Assembly: GCF_008831235.1 (NCBI RefSeq)
Contig: NZ_WBKF01000001.1
Location: forward strand, 926,529-990,528
Direction of reading: 5' to 3'
DNA: 64,000 nucleotides
Source: Pseudoclavibacter sp. CFCC 11306
GTDB taxonomy: Bacteria; Actinomycetota; Actinomycetes; Actinomycetales; Microbacteriaceae
Part shown: positions 54,218 to 63,287 of the stretch, one piece after another
Layout: every line of letters begins with the position of its first letter
Numbering within the stretch: the stretch's first letter is position 1
Translations under genes and position numbers: made by a program
Notes under the pieces: model-generated
Told to the model about the DNA's origin: nothing
Databases searched by the model: none
What the model saw: the letters and a program-made list of their open reading frames with translations, nothing else

Positions 54218-55480
54218 TCAGCTGGCCGAGACCTCTTCCTGACGCTTGAACGTCGTGGTGTTGTTGGCATCAGTGACCCCGTAGAACGAGATCGTCGCCT
54301 TGGTCACATCACCGTTGCCATCGAAGTCGATCGGCCCTGAGAAGCCGTCGTAGTCGATGTCCTTGCCATCTTTGATGAGCGCCGCGCAGTCCTTGAACGA
54401 CGTGCACTTCTCGCCGCCTTCTGAGACCGACTGCAGGTTGTCTTTGATGGTGGTGCCGTCGGTCTTGCCGCCCTGCAGCGCCGCAAGCGCCGCGAGCACC
54501 GTCGCGTCGTACATCTCGGGTGCGTAGACGGTCGAAGTCAGAGAGCCACCGGCCTGCTGCTTGACGCGGTTGATGAAGTCATCGAGGCCCTCGTACGGAC
54601 CGGGCTGCGAGAAGGTCGCCCCCTGGATGGAGGTGTCGCCTGACTTCATGATGCCGTTGTTGCCGTCTGTGCCGTACAGCTTGGCAAAGTCGAAACCGTT
54701 CGTCTGCAGAGTCTGCACAACGCCCTTGAACTGGTCGAACGAGATGGCCACGAGAGCATCGGGGTTGCCGCTGATCGCCTGTGACACCTCGCTCGAGATG
54801 TCCTTGGCCGCAGGATCAAACGACTGCTCCTTCGACACGGTGCCACCCTCGGCCTCGATCGACGCCTTGACCGCATCCTTCAGACCCGAGCCGTAGTCGT
54901 CGTTCATGAACAGAATCGCCACGTTCTTCTTGCCGTCGGCGACAATCTGCTTGCCGAGGCTCTTGCCCTGCAGCAGGTCAGAGGGAGCAGTCCTCCAGTA
55001 GTATCCGCCGTTGTCATCGATGTTCGTGAAGCTGGGCGAGGTGTTCGAAGCCGAGATCTGCACGACCTGACGCTTCGAGACCGTCGGCAGCACGTTCTTC
55101 GATGCCGCCGAAGAGGCCGCGCCGAGAATCACGGAGTTCTTCTCGATGAGCGACTTCGCCGACGTCGTCGCGGTGTCGGTGGTCGAGTCGCCCTCGTCTT
55201 TGATGTCGGTCTTGACCGTCAGGCCGGCGTCTGCGGCATTGATGTCTGACGACGCAAGCTCGATGGCTGCGGTAAGCGTCGGCCCCATGAACGACAACGA
55301 ACCGGTCTGCGGCACAAGACCGCCGATGTTCAGGGTCGAGTCGTCACCGCTGCCCGTCGAGCCTCCCGACTTCGCGCATCCGGTCAACGCCAGCGCTGCA
55401 ACAGCGCCAATGGCGATGAACTGGGCTCCGCGTCGCATAAACGTCGACCCGAACTTCCGTGCGTTGGATTCTGTTGTCAT
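54218..55480 (-). CDS. livJ: Branched-chain amino acid ABC transporter substrate-binding lipoprotein
   Basis: A 420-residue periplasmic-binding-type lipoprotein. The N-terminus has a hydrophobic stretch and lipobox ALTGC with the acylated Cys at 35, then a Gly/Ser spacer and the type I binding fold (LNIGGLVPQTGSLSFMGPTL, AILFMNDDYGSGLKDAVKAS, VAISFDQFKGVVQTLQTNGF). It would deliver leucine, isoleucine, valine or related compounds to LivHMGF. It is encoded convergently with the transporter operon, across a 1-kb repeat region, not in the usual livJ-livH order. Ribosome site AAAGGAG. Confidence 0.9.
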   Translation of the reverse strand: MTTESNARKFGSTFMRRGAQFIAIGAVAALALTGCAKSGGSTGSGDDSTLNIGGLVPQTGSLSFMGPTLTAAIELASSDINAADAGLTVKTDIKDEGDSTTDTATTSAKSLIEKNSVILGAASSAASKNVLPTVSKRQVVQISASNTSPSFTNIDDNGGYYWRTAPSDLLQGKSLGKQIVADGKKNVAILFMNDDYGSGLKDAVKASIEAEGGTVSKEQSFDPAAKDISSEVSQAISGNPDALVAISFDQFKGVVQTLQTNGFDFAKLYGTDGNNGIMKSGDTSIQGATFSQPGPYEGLDDFINRVKQQAGGSLTSTVYAPEMYDATVLAALAALQGGKTDGTTIKDNLQSVSEGGEKCTSFKDCAALIKDGKDIDYDGFSGPIDFDGNGDVTKATISFYGVTDANNTTTFKRQEEVSAS

Positions 55481-55549
55481 ATGTACTCCTGCTCCTTTGC
55501 ATCGAGTTCTCCTCGTGCGCTCATGACGTTATGTGCGCAGAGTTACGCC

Positions 55550-55555
55550 AGTATA
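55550..55555 (-). promoter_or_regulatory. Candidate -10 of livJ
   Basis: TATACT on the minus strand in AT-rich context (TTGGATATACTGG). The -35 region is weak. It would give a leader of about 60 bases. Confidence 0.35.
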
Positions 55556-55875
55556 TCCAAGTGTTTCGTCCTGATTTCGCCGTGTCGGCGGCTACGCCCG
55601 AATGCGTTGGTGAGTCGTATATGTTCTGGGCCTGCGGATGCTTACCCGGCTAAGATGTTATGCCTCAGCCGCGAGGGCGAATCGGTACCCCAGAGGCACA
55701 GCACGCAGAAGCATGCGGGGCGACGAGTGCACAGCAGGGCGCATGCGCCAGCGGAGACACAGACTTGCAGACGGGCACACAGGCCCAGGCACGCACACAG
55801 ACGTGCAGACATACACGCAGGCAGGCAGGCGCAGGCAGGCACACGGACACGCAGGCTCACAGCCACACAGACACA

Positions 55876-55911
55876 CAGAGGGCGGAGACGCCGAAGCATC
55901 TCCGCCCTCTG
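55876..55911 (-). terminator. Terminator hairpin of groES
   Basis: A 13-bp stem CAGAGGGCGGAGA pairs with TCTCCGCCCTCTG around a 10-base centre, 67 bp after the groES stop. It is followed on the minus strand by GT-rich DNA without a long T-run. Confidence 0.7.
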
Positions 55912-55978
55912 CACGGCGAGGCGCGCTCTGCACACCTCAGCCGAAGAGTCTCAACCGTTCAGACTCGAGTGACCAGTC

Positions 55979-56272
55979 TCAGTCAACGATCGCGAGCAGA
56001 TCGCGAGCCGACAGCACGAGGAAGTCCTCGCCGCCGAACTTGACCTCGGTGCCGCCGTACTTGCTGAAGAGCACCTTGTCGCCGACTTTGACGTCGACCG
56101 GGATGCGATTGCCCTTGTCGTCAACGCGGCCGGGACCCACAGCGACGACCTCAGCCGTGCTGGGCTTCTCTTTCGCGGTGTCGGGGATGACCAGACCTGA
56201 AGCAGTGGTCTGCTCCTGCTCGACCAGCTTGACAGCAACGCGATCTTCGAGTGGCTTGATGGAAACCGACAC
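55979..56272 (-). CDS. groES: Co-chaperonin GroES
   Basis: A 97-residue Gro[21 protein letters not shown], the mobile loop [36 protein letters not shown] and [27 protein letters not shown]. It caps GroEL during folding. The GTG start at 56272 is preceded by GGAAGAGG and gives the standard N-terminus; an ATG at 56344 adds a basic leader that does not fit. No groEL follows, so the gene is monocistronic. A CIRCE element overlaps its promoter. Confidence 0.96.
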   Translation of the reverse strand: MSVSIKPLEDRVAVKLVEQEQTTASGLVIPDTAKEKPSTAEVVAVGPGRVDDKGNRIPVDVKVGDKVLFSKYGGTEVKFGGEDFLVLSARDLLAIVD

Positions 56273-56349
56273 TTGTGACCTCTTCCTTTTCATCCATTTC
56301 ATTGGACTGAATGAACACAACTGAGGCACCCTCCATGGGTGCAATTAGA

Positions 56350-56378
56350 ACTGTAGCCACGTGTTAGCACTCGTGCAA
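56350..56378 (-). promoter_or_regulatory. groES promoter
   Basis: On the minus strand TTGCAC (56373-56378) and TACAGT (56350-56355) are separated by 17 bp and fit -35 and -10 boxes. Transcription would begin near 56343. The CIRCE element covers the -35 region. Confidence 0.7.
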
Positions 56379-56390
56379 CCCGAGTGCTAA
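56364..56390. promoter_or_regulatory. CIRCE element (HrcA operator)
   Basis: TTAGCACTC, nine bases, GAGTGCTAA: an exact match to the consensus CIRCE inverted repeat. It predicts heat-inducible repression of groES by HrcA. Confidence 0.95.
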
Positions 56391-56437
56391 TCATCGTCAC
56401 ATGAACCCGTGTCAGCGGCTCGTGCCACAATTGCAGC

Positions 56438-58042
56438 GTGACTCCCGAAGACGCCCGTACCCTGCTCACGCCAGAAGCGCTCGCGCTGCTCGACAGCCTC
56501 CCACCGCTCGAGTCGCCCGAAGACATGCTGCGCATCTCGACCCGCCTGCATAAAGAAGGCATCGCCCCGGCGCTGATCGCCGCCGCGCTCACCCAGGCGA
56601 AGCTGCGCCGCCGGGCTCGGGTCAAGTTCGGCGAGTTCAGCGACCGCATGCTGCTCACCGAAGACGGCGTGCAGCAGGCTACGCGACTGCCGGTCGCAGC
56701 AGCGCATGCCTCTCGGCTGACGCGAGCCGGCATCCGCCGAGTGGCTGACCTGGGGTGCGGCATCGGCGCTGATTCGCTTGCCTTCGCCGCCGCCGATGTG
56801 GATGTTCTGGCCGTCGACGCCGACCCGGTCACCGCCGCCTTCGCGGGCTTCAATCTCGCGCCTTGGCCGAACGTGCGGGTGCGACAGGCGCGGGCCGAAG
56901 ACGTCGATCTCGCACGAGAGCTCGGCGGCCTCAGTGACGACCACTCAGTCGATGAGACTTCGACAGACGGTCGCGACGGCAGCGCAGAGAGGCGCTCTGA
57001 CAGCGCCCGCGCAGCAGATGACAGCAATGCGCGCAGCAGCGAGACAGACGGCGACACTGACAGGAGACGCGATTCGGGCAGCAACAATGCACACAGCATT
57101 GATGCACGCAGCCGCACAGAAGGTCAGTGCACTGGCGCAGTGTTTCTCGACCCGGCTCGGCGCGTCGCAGAGACCTCTGGCAGTACGTCGCACGAACACG
57201 CACACAACCGTGCCCCAGGGCGCGGGCGCGGATCGCACCGCACGTGGAACCCCGAGCAGTTCTCCCCCAGTCTCGACTGGGTGTTCGAGGTCGCACACCG
57301 GTGGCCGACCGGAGTCAAACTCGGGCCGGGTCTGCCGCACGAGCTGATCCCAGACGACGCCGAGGCCGAGTGGGTCTCTGACAACGGCAATGTCGTCGAG
57401 GTGTCGCTCTGGTTCGGCGCCCTGACCGAGCAGCCCGGAGCGCGCAGCGCGCTGCTGCACGATGACACCGGCTGGCACCGCATCGTGAGCGACGGCAGCG
57501 ACCCACAGGTGGGGTCACTGCAGCGCTGGCTCTACGAGCCCGACGGAGCGGTCATCCGAGCGCGCGCATTGGGCACCCTCGCTCAGCAGCACGACCTCTC
57601 GACGATCGACGAGACGATCGCCTATCTGACCGGCTCAGAGCTCGTCGAGAGTCCGTTCATGCGCGGGTTCGAGGTGCTTGACGACCTGCCGTTCGACGAG
57701 CGCAAGGTGAAGGCCCGACTCGTCGAGCTGGGAGTTCCCCGGGTGACCGTGAAGAAGCGCGGTGCCGATATCGACCCCGCAGCGCTGGCCAAACAGTGGA
57801 ACAGACAGCTTGGCAAGGCACTGGGCAAGAGTGCCGCCAGCGCCACGATCATGACCGCAGACGAACAGGTCGACAGAGGCCCAGCAGGTAGACCTGCTGG
57901 TTCTGACGCTGCAGACGAGCCAGGCACGACGACTACCTCGGCGGGGCCGACCGGTCGATCAGGCCGGACGACCGGCGAGGCCATCGTGTTCGTCACACGA
58001 GTGGCCGGCCGTCACCGCGCGATCATCGCTCGCCGCGCCTGA
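56438..58042 (+). CDS. Class I SAM-dependent methyltransferase-like protein with low-complexity insertion
   Basis: A 534-residue protein of the actinobacterial THUMP-like/class I methyltransferase group. ADLGCGIGADSLAFAAADVDVLAVDADP (quoted in part: ADLGCGIGADSLAFA) is a Rossmann SAM-binding motif, and VFLDPARRV is a post-motif region near residue 235. Between them lies a 60-residue Asp/Ser/Arg-rich insertion (bases about 56940-57125). The C-terminal part (RGFEVLDDLPFDERKVKARL, VTVKKRGADIDPAALAKQW) resembles the THUMP-like wing. A tRNA or rRNA substrate is possible. The GTG start has no ribosome site. The end overlaps the convergent next gene by 20 bp. Confidence 0.7.
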   Translation: MTPEDARTLLTPEALALLDSLPPLESPEDMLRISTRLHKEGIAPALIAAALTQAKLRRRARVKFGEFSDRMLLTEDGVQQATRLPVAAAHASRLTRAGIRRVADLGCGIGADSLAFAAADVDVLAVDADPVTAAFAGFNLAPWPNVRVRQARAEDVDLARELGGLSDDHSVDETSTDGRDGSAERRSDSARAADDSNARSSETDGDTDRRRDSGSNNAHSIDARSRTEGQCTGAVFLDPARRVAETSGSTSHEHAHNRAPGRGRGSHRTWNPEQFSPSLDWVFEVAHRWPTGVKLGPGLPHELIPDDAEAEWVSDNGNVVEVSLWFGALTEQPGARSALLHDDTGWHRIVSDGSDPQVGSLQRWLYEPDGAVIRARALGTLAQQHDLSTIDETIAYLTGSELVESPFMRGFEVLDDLPFDERKVKARLVELGVPRVTVKKRGADIDPAALAKQWNRQLGKALGKSAASATIMTADEQVDRGPAGRPAGSDAADEPGTTTTSAGPTGRSGRTTGEAIVFVTRVAGRHRAIIARRA

Positions 58043-59945
58043 GCGTACGAGCAGAGAAGAGCACGACTGCTCCGGCAAGCAGAGCCAGCGAGCCGAAGAC
58101 CGCGAGCGGCTGCACGAGTGCAGCGGATGCTCCGGTCGATGCGAGCCTGCCCTGGCCGTCGGTCGTCGTCTGTGTCTGCTTCTGGTTCTGCGGCTGCTGC
58201 TGAGTCTGCGCCTGCTGCTGGTTCTGCAACAGGTCAGCGCCTGCTGCCGGCGTCTTCGCCGGGTCTTGACCATCTGGCGCCGGGTCTTGACCATCTGGCA
58301 GGAGCGTACCGGCGTCGGCACCCTCGTCAGGTTTCTGACCCGAGACGGTGAGCTTCGCGCTGCCGACCAGACCGCTGTCTGCAGCCGTGGAGTCGAGGCC
58401 GCGCAGCCACGCCTGCAGCTCATGCTCCCCAGCGGCGAGCCCCTGCGGCAGGGTGGCCTGCGCGGTGAAACGGCCCGCATCGTCGGTGACCACCGTGCCG
58501 AGCACGGTCGGGTCGGAGTGCACCTCGAGCCCCAGCGGCGAATTCGTGACGAGCCCGGTGCCGGTGATCGTCACCGCAGCGCCGGGCGCGAAGTCGGCAA
58601 CGGCATCCGTCTGCGACGTCGTCGGCCCAGCCGCACCCGCCGCACCCGCCACATGCCCAGCTGCACCGGCAGCCGCGCCGTTGGGCGTCGCCGCGATCGT
58701 CAGCTTGCCGGTTACCTTGGTCTGGTCGACGAGCGTCGTGGCCTGATCAGGATCAATGCCCTGCGCGCGCAGCGCGGCACGATGCTGCAGCATGTAGGCG
58801 ATCTTGCCGGGCTTCGCATCATCGAACGGCTTGCTGAGCTTTCCGAATTCGCTCTTCGACCCGGTCTTGCCGTCGTCCCATTCTTTGAGTCTGCCCAGCT
58901 CCTTGGCCGTGAAGCCCGACGCCACAGGAGCCGAGCTCTTCAGCGCGACCTGTCGTTCGGTCATCGCTTTGACGGTCGCCAGCGCGGTGTCGGCGTCTGC
59001 ATCCCACCCGGCGAGACTGCCCGTCTCGCCGCGCACGCCGAACTGGCCCTCACGCAGCCATTGTCCCCAGTAGAACTCCTGGAACGGAATCGTGCCCGCC
59101 GTGTAGCCGATGTCGCGGCCGAAATAGAGCAGACTGCGATACTCATCGTTCTCGAAGCTGCGCAGCCCCACCGCGGTCGGCAGCATCTTCGGCTCGATCG
59201 ACCTGCCGTTCGCATCCTGCAGCCACGTCCATTTGTTGGCCTTCATGGCGTTCCAGAACTCAGCGGGCGTCTTGTCGCTGAGGTTGCCGAGCACTTTGAG
59301 CCGGACGTGAATGTTCATGCCGCCGTCAGCCGTCAGCTCTGAGAACGAGGTGAGCGTGTGATGGCCGTCTGTGAGGTACAGACTGCCACCGGGGCCGATC
59401 ACGACGGTCTTCATGGCTGCGGTGCTGTCTTCTGTCTCTGCACCCAGTGCGATCTCACAGGTGAAGCTCGACGGGTCGTCGAGGCGAGCGCCCTTCGGCG
59501 TGTCTTTCGCCTCAAGCTGGCCATTGGCTTCGCACCAGTCGTCGAACTTCTTGTTCGTCTTGTCTTTGCCTTGCGTGTAACGACCGAGCTTGTAGTACAC
59601 CTCGTCGTAGCCCAGCGACGGCTGCGTCGGATGCACATCGCCGATGCGCACGTCGACCAAATCGCCCGGCTTCGCGGCGAGGTAGCCGGTGCGATCCGGC
59701 GCCGACGAGACGATGTGCCCGCTCTGCATGTCTGCCGCAGGCTCAGCCGCCGCGGCCTTGGTCGTGCCGATCGCACCGGCAGCAGTGCCGCCAGAGATGA
59801 GAGCCGCCGCGGCCAGCGTGGCGAGCAGACGCCCGGCCGCAGAGCGTACTGCCCGGCTCGGCCGGCGAGCGCATGTCGCGTGGGTCGGCTGGGCGATGAT
59901 GTCTGTATGGGGATGCGATGGTGCGGCCGGTGGGCGGATCGTCAT
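58023..59945 (-). CDS. Secreted ParB-like nuclease-fold protein with LASTG cell-wall sorting signal
   Basis: A 640-residue surface protein. An extended N-region precedes the hydrophobic signal core LLATLAAAALISGGTAAGAI, with cleavage near residue 67 (KAAAAEP). Residues about 95-330 resemble the putative ParB-like nuclease family ParBc_2 (VDVRIGDVHPTQPSLGYDEV, LYLTDGHHTLTSF near 190). Residues 450-560 look like an Ig-like adhesion domain (AVTITGTGLVTNSPLGLEVH, AGRFTAQATLPQGLAAGEHE). A Gln/Thr-rich stalk follows, then the sorting signal LASTG at about 600, a hydrophobic helix and RTLRRGER. The substrate or target is unknown. It overlaps the methyltransferase gene by 20 bp. Confidence 0.8.
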   Translation of the reverse strand: MTIRPPAAPSHPHTDIIAQPTHATCARRPSRAVRSAAGRLLATLAAAALISGGTAAGAIGTTKAAAAEPAADMQSGHIVSSAPDRTGYLAAKPGDLVDVRIGDVHPTQPSLGYDEVYYKLGRYTQGKDKTNKKFDDWCEANGQLEAKDTPKGARLDDPSSFTCEIALGAETEDSTAAMKTVVIGPGGSLYLTDGHHTLTSFSELTADGGMNIHVRLKVLGNLSDKTPAEFWNAMKANKWTWLQDANGRSIEPKMLPTAVGLRSFENDEYRSLLYFGRDIGYTAGTIPFQEFYWGQWLREGQFGVRGETGSLAGWDADADTALATVKAMTERQVALKSSAPVASGFTAKELGRLKEWDDGKTGSKSEFGKLSKPFDDAKPGKIAYMLQHRAALRAQGIDPDQATTLVDQTKVTGKLTIAATPNGAAAGAAGHVAGAAGAAGPTTSQTDAVADFAPGAAVTITGTGLVTNSPLGLEVHSDPTVLGTVVTDDAGRFTAQATLPQGLAAGEHELQAWLRGLDSTAADSGLVGSAKLTVSGQKPDEGADAGTLLPDGQDPAPDGQDPAKTPAAGADLLQNQQQAQTQQQPQNQKQTQTTTDGQGRLASTGASAALVQPLAVFGSLALLAGAVVLFSARTLRRGER

Positions 59946-60071
59946 TGCGCTCTCTCTGCCGCGCGTCACACACGCACCGGCTCCGAGAGCATAAGTCAGC
60001 CGAGTGAGCGCTGTTCAGCCGCGCAGTGAACGTTCCGTGAACACACGGCGATCCCGAATCTGCGGGCGGCA

Positions 60072-60758
60072 TCACACATTCAGATTGTCGAGCTCGTCTC
60101 GCAGCTGATTGAGCTGATCCGGCGGCACGACGCCGTTCAGCGACGAGGGGTCGTTCATCAGCATGATCACCAGGATGATGCCCAGAATCAGAAACAGCAG
60201 ACCCACAGCGACGGTGATGTAGCCCATAATGAGGCCCGCGAGCCCCATGCCGCGGCCTTGTTCGCCGCGTCGCTTGATCTGGCTCAGACCGATATGCCCG
60301 GTGATGATCGCGACGATGCCCGGCAGACCGATCAGTTGAAAGAACGTGACGACAGAGAGCACGCCGCAGATCAGGCTGATGATCGAGAGCACGTTGGTCT
60401 TCGCATTCGGCAGCACCGAGCTGCCTTGGGGCGAGAAGCGCTGGGCGGGCACCGGCGTGCCATACGGGTTCTGCTGCCCGTACTGCCCCGGCTGCCCGTA
60501 CGGGTTCTGCTGCCCCGGCTGGCTCTGACCAGGCTGCCCGTATTGTCCGTACTGCGGCTGCCCGACGGGCTGCTGCCGCGGATCCTGCTGCCACCCCTGC
60601 TGATCATTGCCTGCGGGCTGTGTATCGGCGTCGTAGCCGGGCGCGTACTGCCCGTACTGCGGCGCCGGGCGCGGGCGCGACAACGTCTGATCGTCAGGCA
60701 CGCCCGATGTAGCCGCAGCGTCGTCTCGAGGTGAGCTGTTCGGGGTGTTCTCGCTCAT
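60072..60758 (-). CDS. DUF4190 membrane protein with Gln/Pro/Tyr-rich N-terminus
   Basis: A 228-residue protein. The first 115 residues are disordered and contain repeats of GQ/PGQ/YGQ (QPQYGQYGQPGQSQPGQQNP). Two membrane segments follow (LSIISLICGVLSVVTFFQLIG, ITVAVGLLFLILGIILVIML, quoted in part) separated by GHIGLSQIKRRGEQGRGMGL, which is the DUF4190 pattern. The function is unknown. The start at 60758 follows AAAGGA; an ATG two codons earlier is adjacent to it. Confidence 0.8.
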   Translation of the reverse strand: MSENTPNSSPRDDAAATSGVPDDQTLSRPRPAPQYGQYAPGYDADTQPAGNDQQGWQQDPRQQPVGQPQYGQYGQPGQSQPGQQNPYGQPGQYGQQNPYGTPVPAQRFSPQGSSVLPNAKTNVLSIISLICGVLSVVTFFQLIGLPGIVAIITGHIGLSQIKRRGEQGRGMGLAGLIMGYITVAVGLLFLILGIILVIMLMNDPSSLNGVVPPDQLNQLRDELDNLNV

Positions 60759-60878
60759 GTGCATCCTTTCGAGGCCGATGCCTCGTCGGTTCTCTGGGTC
60801 AGTCTATGCGCGCTGCGATTCTGAGCGGCGCACCTCAGCCGCGGGTGCTGATCTGTGCCAAGTGATGACGGCGCCAGC

Positions 60879-62039
60879 CTAGCCTCGCGGTGCAACGTAG
60901 GCGTCGGTAACCGGCAGCGTCGAGTCGGCCCCGAAGTCAAGCCCGGTCGGCGGTTTGCCCGCCATCACCAGCTGCGCGCCGAGCGAGGCGATCATCGCGC
61001 CGTTGTCGGTGCAGAGCGACAGTGCCGGAATACGCAGGCTCACGCCGGCATCCGCCGCACGCTCGGTCGCGACCTGACGCAGACGGGCGTTCGCGACCAC
61101 GCCGCCGCCCAGCAGCAGTCGCGGCACGCCGTGGTCGGCGCAGGCCTTCAGCGCCTTGGTGACCAGCACGTCGACGACGGCCTCCTGAAAGCTCGCCGCG
61201 ATGTCGGCGACCGGCAGTCCGGTCTCGGCCGCCGCGCGCGCGGCATCGTCGAGTTCGCCGCCCACCTGCTGCGCCTCCGCCTGCGAGACCCAGCGGGCCA
61301 CGGCGGTCTTCAGCCCCGAGAACGAGAAATCGTACGGATGCCGGCGCAGGTCTTTCGCCGTGCTCAGGCCGCGAGGAAAACGAATGGCCTTCGGGTCGCC
61401 CGCCTCGGCCGCTCGCTGGATGCGCGGGCCTCCTGGGTAGCCGAGCCCGAGCAGACGTGCGGTCTTGTCGAAAGCCTCACCAGCCGCGTCATCGATGGTC
61501 TCACCGAGCAGCTCGACGTCGTCGACCAGATCACGCACAAGCAGCAGCGAAGTGTGCCCGCCCGAGACGAGCAGGGCGATCGTCGGAGTCTCGAGGTGAC
61601 CGCTGTCGAGAATCTCGGCACCGACATGGCCGACGAGGTGGTTCACCGCGTAGAGCGGTTTGCCGCTGCCGAGCGCGAGGCCTTTGGCCGCCGAGACGCC
61701 GACCATGAGAGCGCCGGCGAGCCCCGGGCCGCTTGTGACGGCGATCGCATCGACGTCGTTCATGGTGATGCCTGCGGTCTTGAGCGCCTGACGCAGCGTC
61801 GGGCCGAAGGCCTGCACGTGCGCGCGAGCTGCGACCTCGGGCACCACGCCGCCGAAGCGTGCGTGCTCCTCCATCGACGAGGCGACGGTGTTGGCCAGCA
61901 GGGTCGTGCCCTGCACGATTCCCACGCCGGTCTCGTCGCATGAGCTCTCGATGCCCAGCACGATGGGAGCGTCTGCTGCGGGTTTCGCAGGAGGGACAGC
62001 TGCCCCCGCAGAAGCTGCAGAGAGTATGGGTTCAGTCAT
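60879..62039 (-). CDS. tsaD: tRNA N6-threonylcarbamoyladenosine transferase TsaD
   Basis: A 386-residue enzyme that transfers the threonylcarbamoyl group to A37 of t[18 protein letters not shown] at the N-terminus, the metal-binding histidines in [26 protein letters not shown] and [13 protein letters not shown] are diagnostic, as is [14 protein letters not shown]. The start at 62039 (MTEPILSA) overlaps rimI by 8 bp. It completes the t6A cluster with tsaB and tsaE. Confidence 0.96.
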   Translation of the reverse strand: MTEPILSAASAGAAVPPAKPAADAPIVLGIESSCDETGVGIVQGTTLLANTVASSMEEHARFGGVVPEVAARAHVQAFGPTLRQALKTAGITMNDVDAIAVTSGPGLAGALMVGVSAAKGLALGSGKPLYAVNHLVGHVGAEILDSGHLETPTIALLVSGGHTSLLLVRDLVDDVELLGETIDDAAGEAFDKTARLLGLGYPGGPRIQRAAEAGDPKAIRFPRGLSTAKDLRRHPYDFSFSGLKTAVARWVSQAEAQQVGGELDDAARAAAETGLPVADIAASFQEAVVDVLVTKALKACADHGVPRLLLGGGVVANARLRQVATERAADAGVSLRIPALSLCTDNGAMIASLGAQLVMAGKPPTGLDFGADSTLPVTDAYVAPRG

Positions 62040-62673
62040 TCGAGACTCCAAGTCTGCTGACGGTCTGGTTCACTGCCTCGTCGCGATCTGTGGGCTGTGC
62101 GGCAGTCGGTCCTGCTGCGTGCGCGCCTGCTGAGCTCAGACCCCGCGCGGCGGCCCAACGGTGCAGGTCGAGCCGCATCACGGTCGCATCCTCACCATCA
62201 GGCTGGTAGTAGCGCGGACGCGTACCGATCACGCCGAAGCCCTCGCTCTCGTAGAGTCCGCGAGCGACGGAGTTGCCAGCGCGGACCTCGAGAAAGAGCT
62301 GGTGCGCTCCCCTGGCTTTGGCCGTGGTGGCGAGGGCGGTCAGCAGGCGGCGGCCGATTCCCAGCCCGCGTGCTGCGGCATCCACCGCGATGGTGAGCAC
62401 GTCGGCGTCTGATGCCCCGCGAGCCGCGAGCACCGCTGCGAACCCGAGCATCTCGGCCTCGTGCGGCTCCGCACGCCTCTCGGCTACCCACACGGGGCTG
62501 TCCGGGCTCGCGACTGTCTCGGCGAGCATCGTCGGAGTCCACGGGTCGTCGGGAAAGCTCGCCTGCTCGATGCGGCTGATCGAGGTGAGATCGGCCGTCA
62601 TCGCCTCGCGCAGCGTCACGCCGTTCTGAGACGCTGCGGGCAGGAAGGCCTCGGCCCGTGCCGCCTCGACCAC
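62032..62673 (-). CDS. rimI: Ribosomal protein S18-alanine N-acetyltransferase (GNAT)
   Basis: A 213-residue GNAT acetyltransferase. The acetyl-CoA-binding motif is [17 protein letters not shown], followed by [21 protein letters not shown] and [18 protein letters not shown], the RimI pattern. It would acetylate the N-terminal Ala of S18. The GTG start is 2 bp beyond the tsaB stop. The C-terminal 40 residues beyond the GNAT core are Ala-rich and not conserved-looking. Confidence 0.9.
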   Translation of the reverse strand: MVEAARAEAFLPAASQNGVTLREAMTADLTSISRIEQASFPDDPWTPTMLAETVASPDSPVWVAERRAEPHEAEMLGFAAVLAARGASDADVLTIAVDAAARGLGIGRRLLTALATTAKARGAHQLFLEVRAGNSVARGLYESEGFGVIGTRPRYYQPDGEDATVMRLDLHRWAAARGLSSAGAHAAGPTAAQPTDRDEAVNQTVSRLGVSND

Positions 62674-62675
62674 GG

Positions 62676-63287
62676 TCAGAGCACCTGCTTGGGCTTCGCG
62701 CGGCCCACGTCAGGCTGGCGCACGTAGATGGGGTCGGTGCCGCGCTGGTCGAGGCCGGCCTCGTGCCGCAGCCAGGCGATACGACCGAGGCCTGCAGCCG
62801 ACACGTTCGGCGACATGACGACCTGTTCGCAGGTCTCTGGCCAGGTGTTGGGCTCTGTTCGGGCGGCACGAGTCTCATGCGGAATGCCGTGCTGGTCAAG
62901 GCAGTCGTACTCGGTCACGAAGACCTCATGCCGACGCGCGTCGGTGGCCACCGAGATGGGGCAGGGCTCAGCTGGAGCGAGCGCGTCGACGGCGACGGCG
63001 TCATGACTGGCCACGCCGACGACCGGGCAGCCGACGCCTGCGGCGAACCCGACGCCAGCGGCGATGCCGACGCGCAGACCGGTGAAGGGGCCTGGGCCGA
63101 CGCCCACTACCACGAGGTCGATCTCTTCTGCGGCGACGTCTGCCTCGTCGAGAGCCTCAGTGACGAGCGCACCCACGGCCTCGGCGTGCCCGCGGGTGTT
63201 CTGGTCGTCGCGCACAGCGATCGGGGTGCCGTCGCGCAGCAGCGCGATGCTGGTGCCGGCAGAGGTGTCGAGGGCGAGGATGATCAT
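62676..63287 (-). CDS. tsaB: TsaB, partner of TsaD in t6A synthesis
   Basis: A 203-residue ASKHA-type protein: ILALDTSAGTSIALL at the N-terminus and LVVVGVGPGPFTGLRVGIAAG near residue 60, the TsaB signature. It forms the core heterodimer with TsaD. The ATG overlaps tsaE by 4 bp. Confidence 0.94.
   Translation of the reverse strand: MIILALDTSAGTSIALLRDGTPIAVRDDQNTRGHAEAVGALVTEALDEADVAAEEIDLVVVGVGPGPFTGLRVGIAAGVGFAAGVGCPVVGVASHDAVAVDALAPAEPCPISVATDARRHEVFVTEYDCLDQHGIPHETRAARTEPNTWPETCEQVVMSPNVSAAGLGRIAWLRHEAGLDQRGTDPIYVRQPDVGRAKPKQVL

Larger units (their letters stand above)
55481..55978. other. Intergenic region between livJ and groES: promoter, CA-rich repeats
   Basis: The livJ-proximal part has a minus-strand TATACT (55550-55555), a candidate -10 for livJ about 70 bp before its start. 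From about 55740 to 55880 the DNA is low-complexity, built of CACACAGAC, GGCAGGCAGGCGCAGGCAGG and similar short words. The groES terminator hairpin lies at 55876-55911. No gene is supported. Confidence 0.55.
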
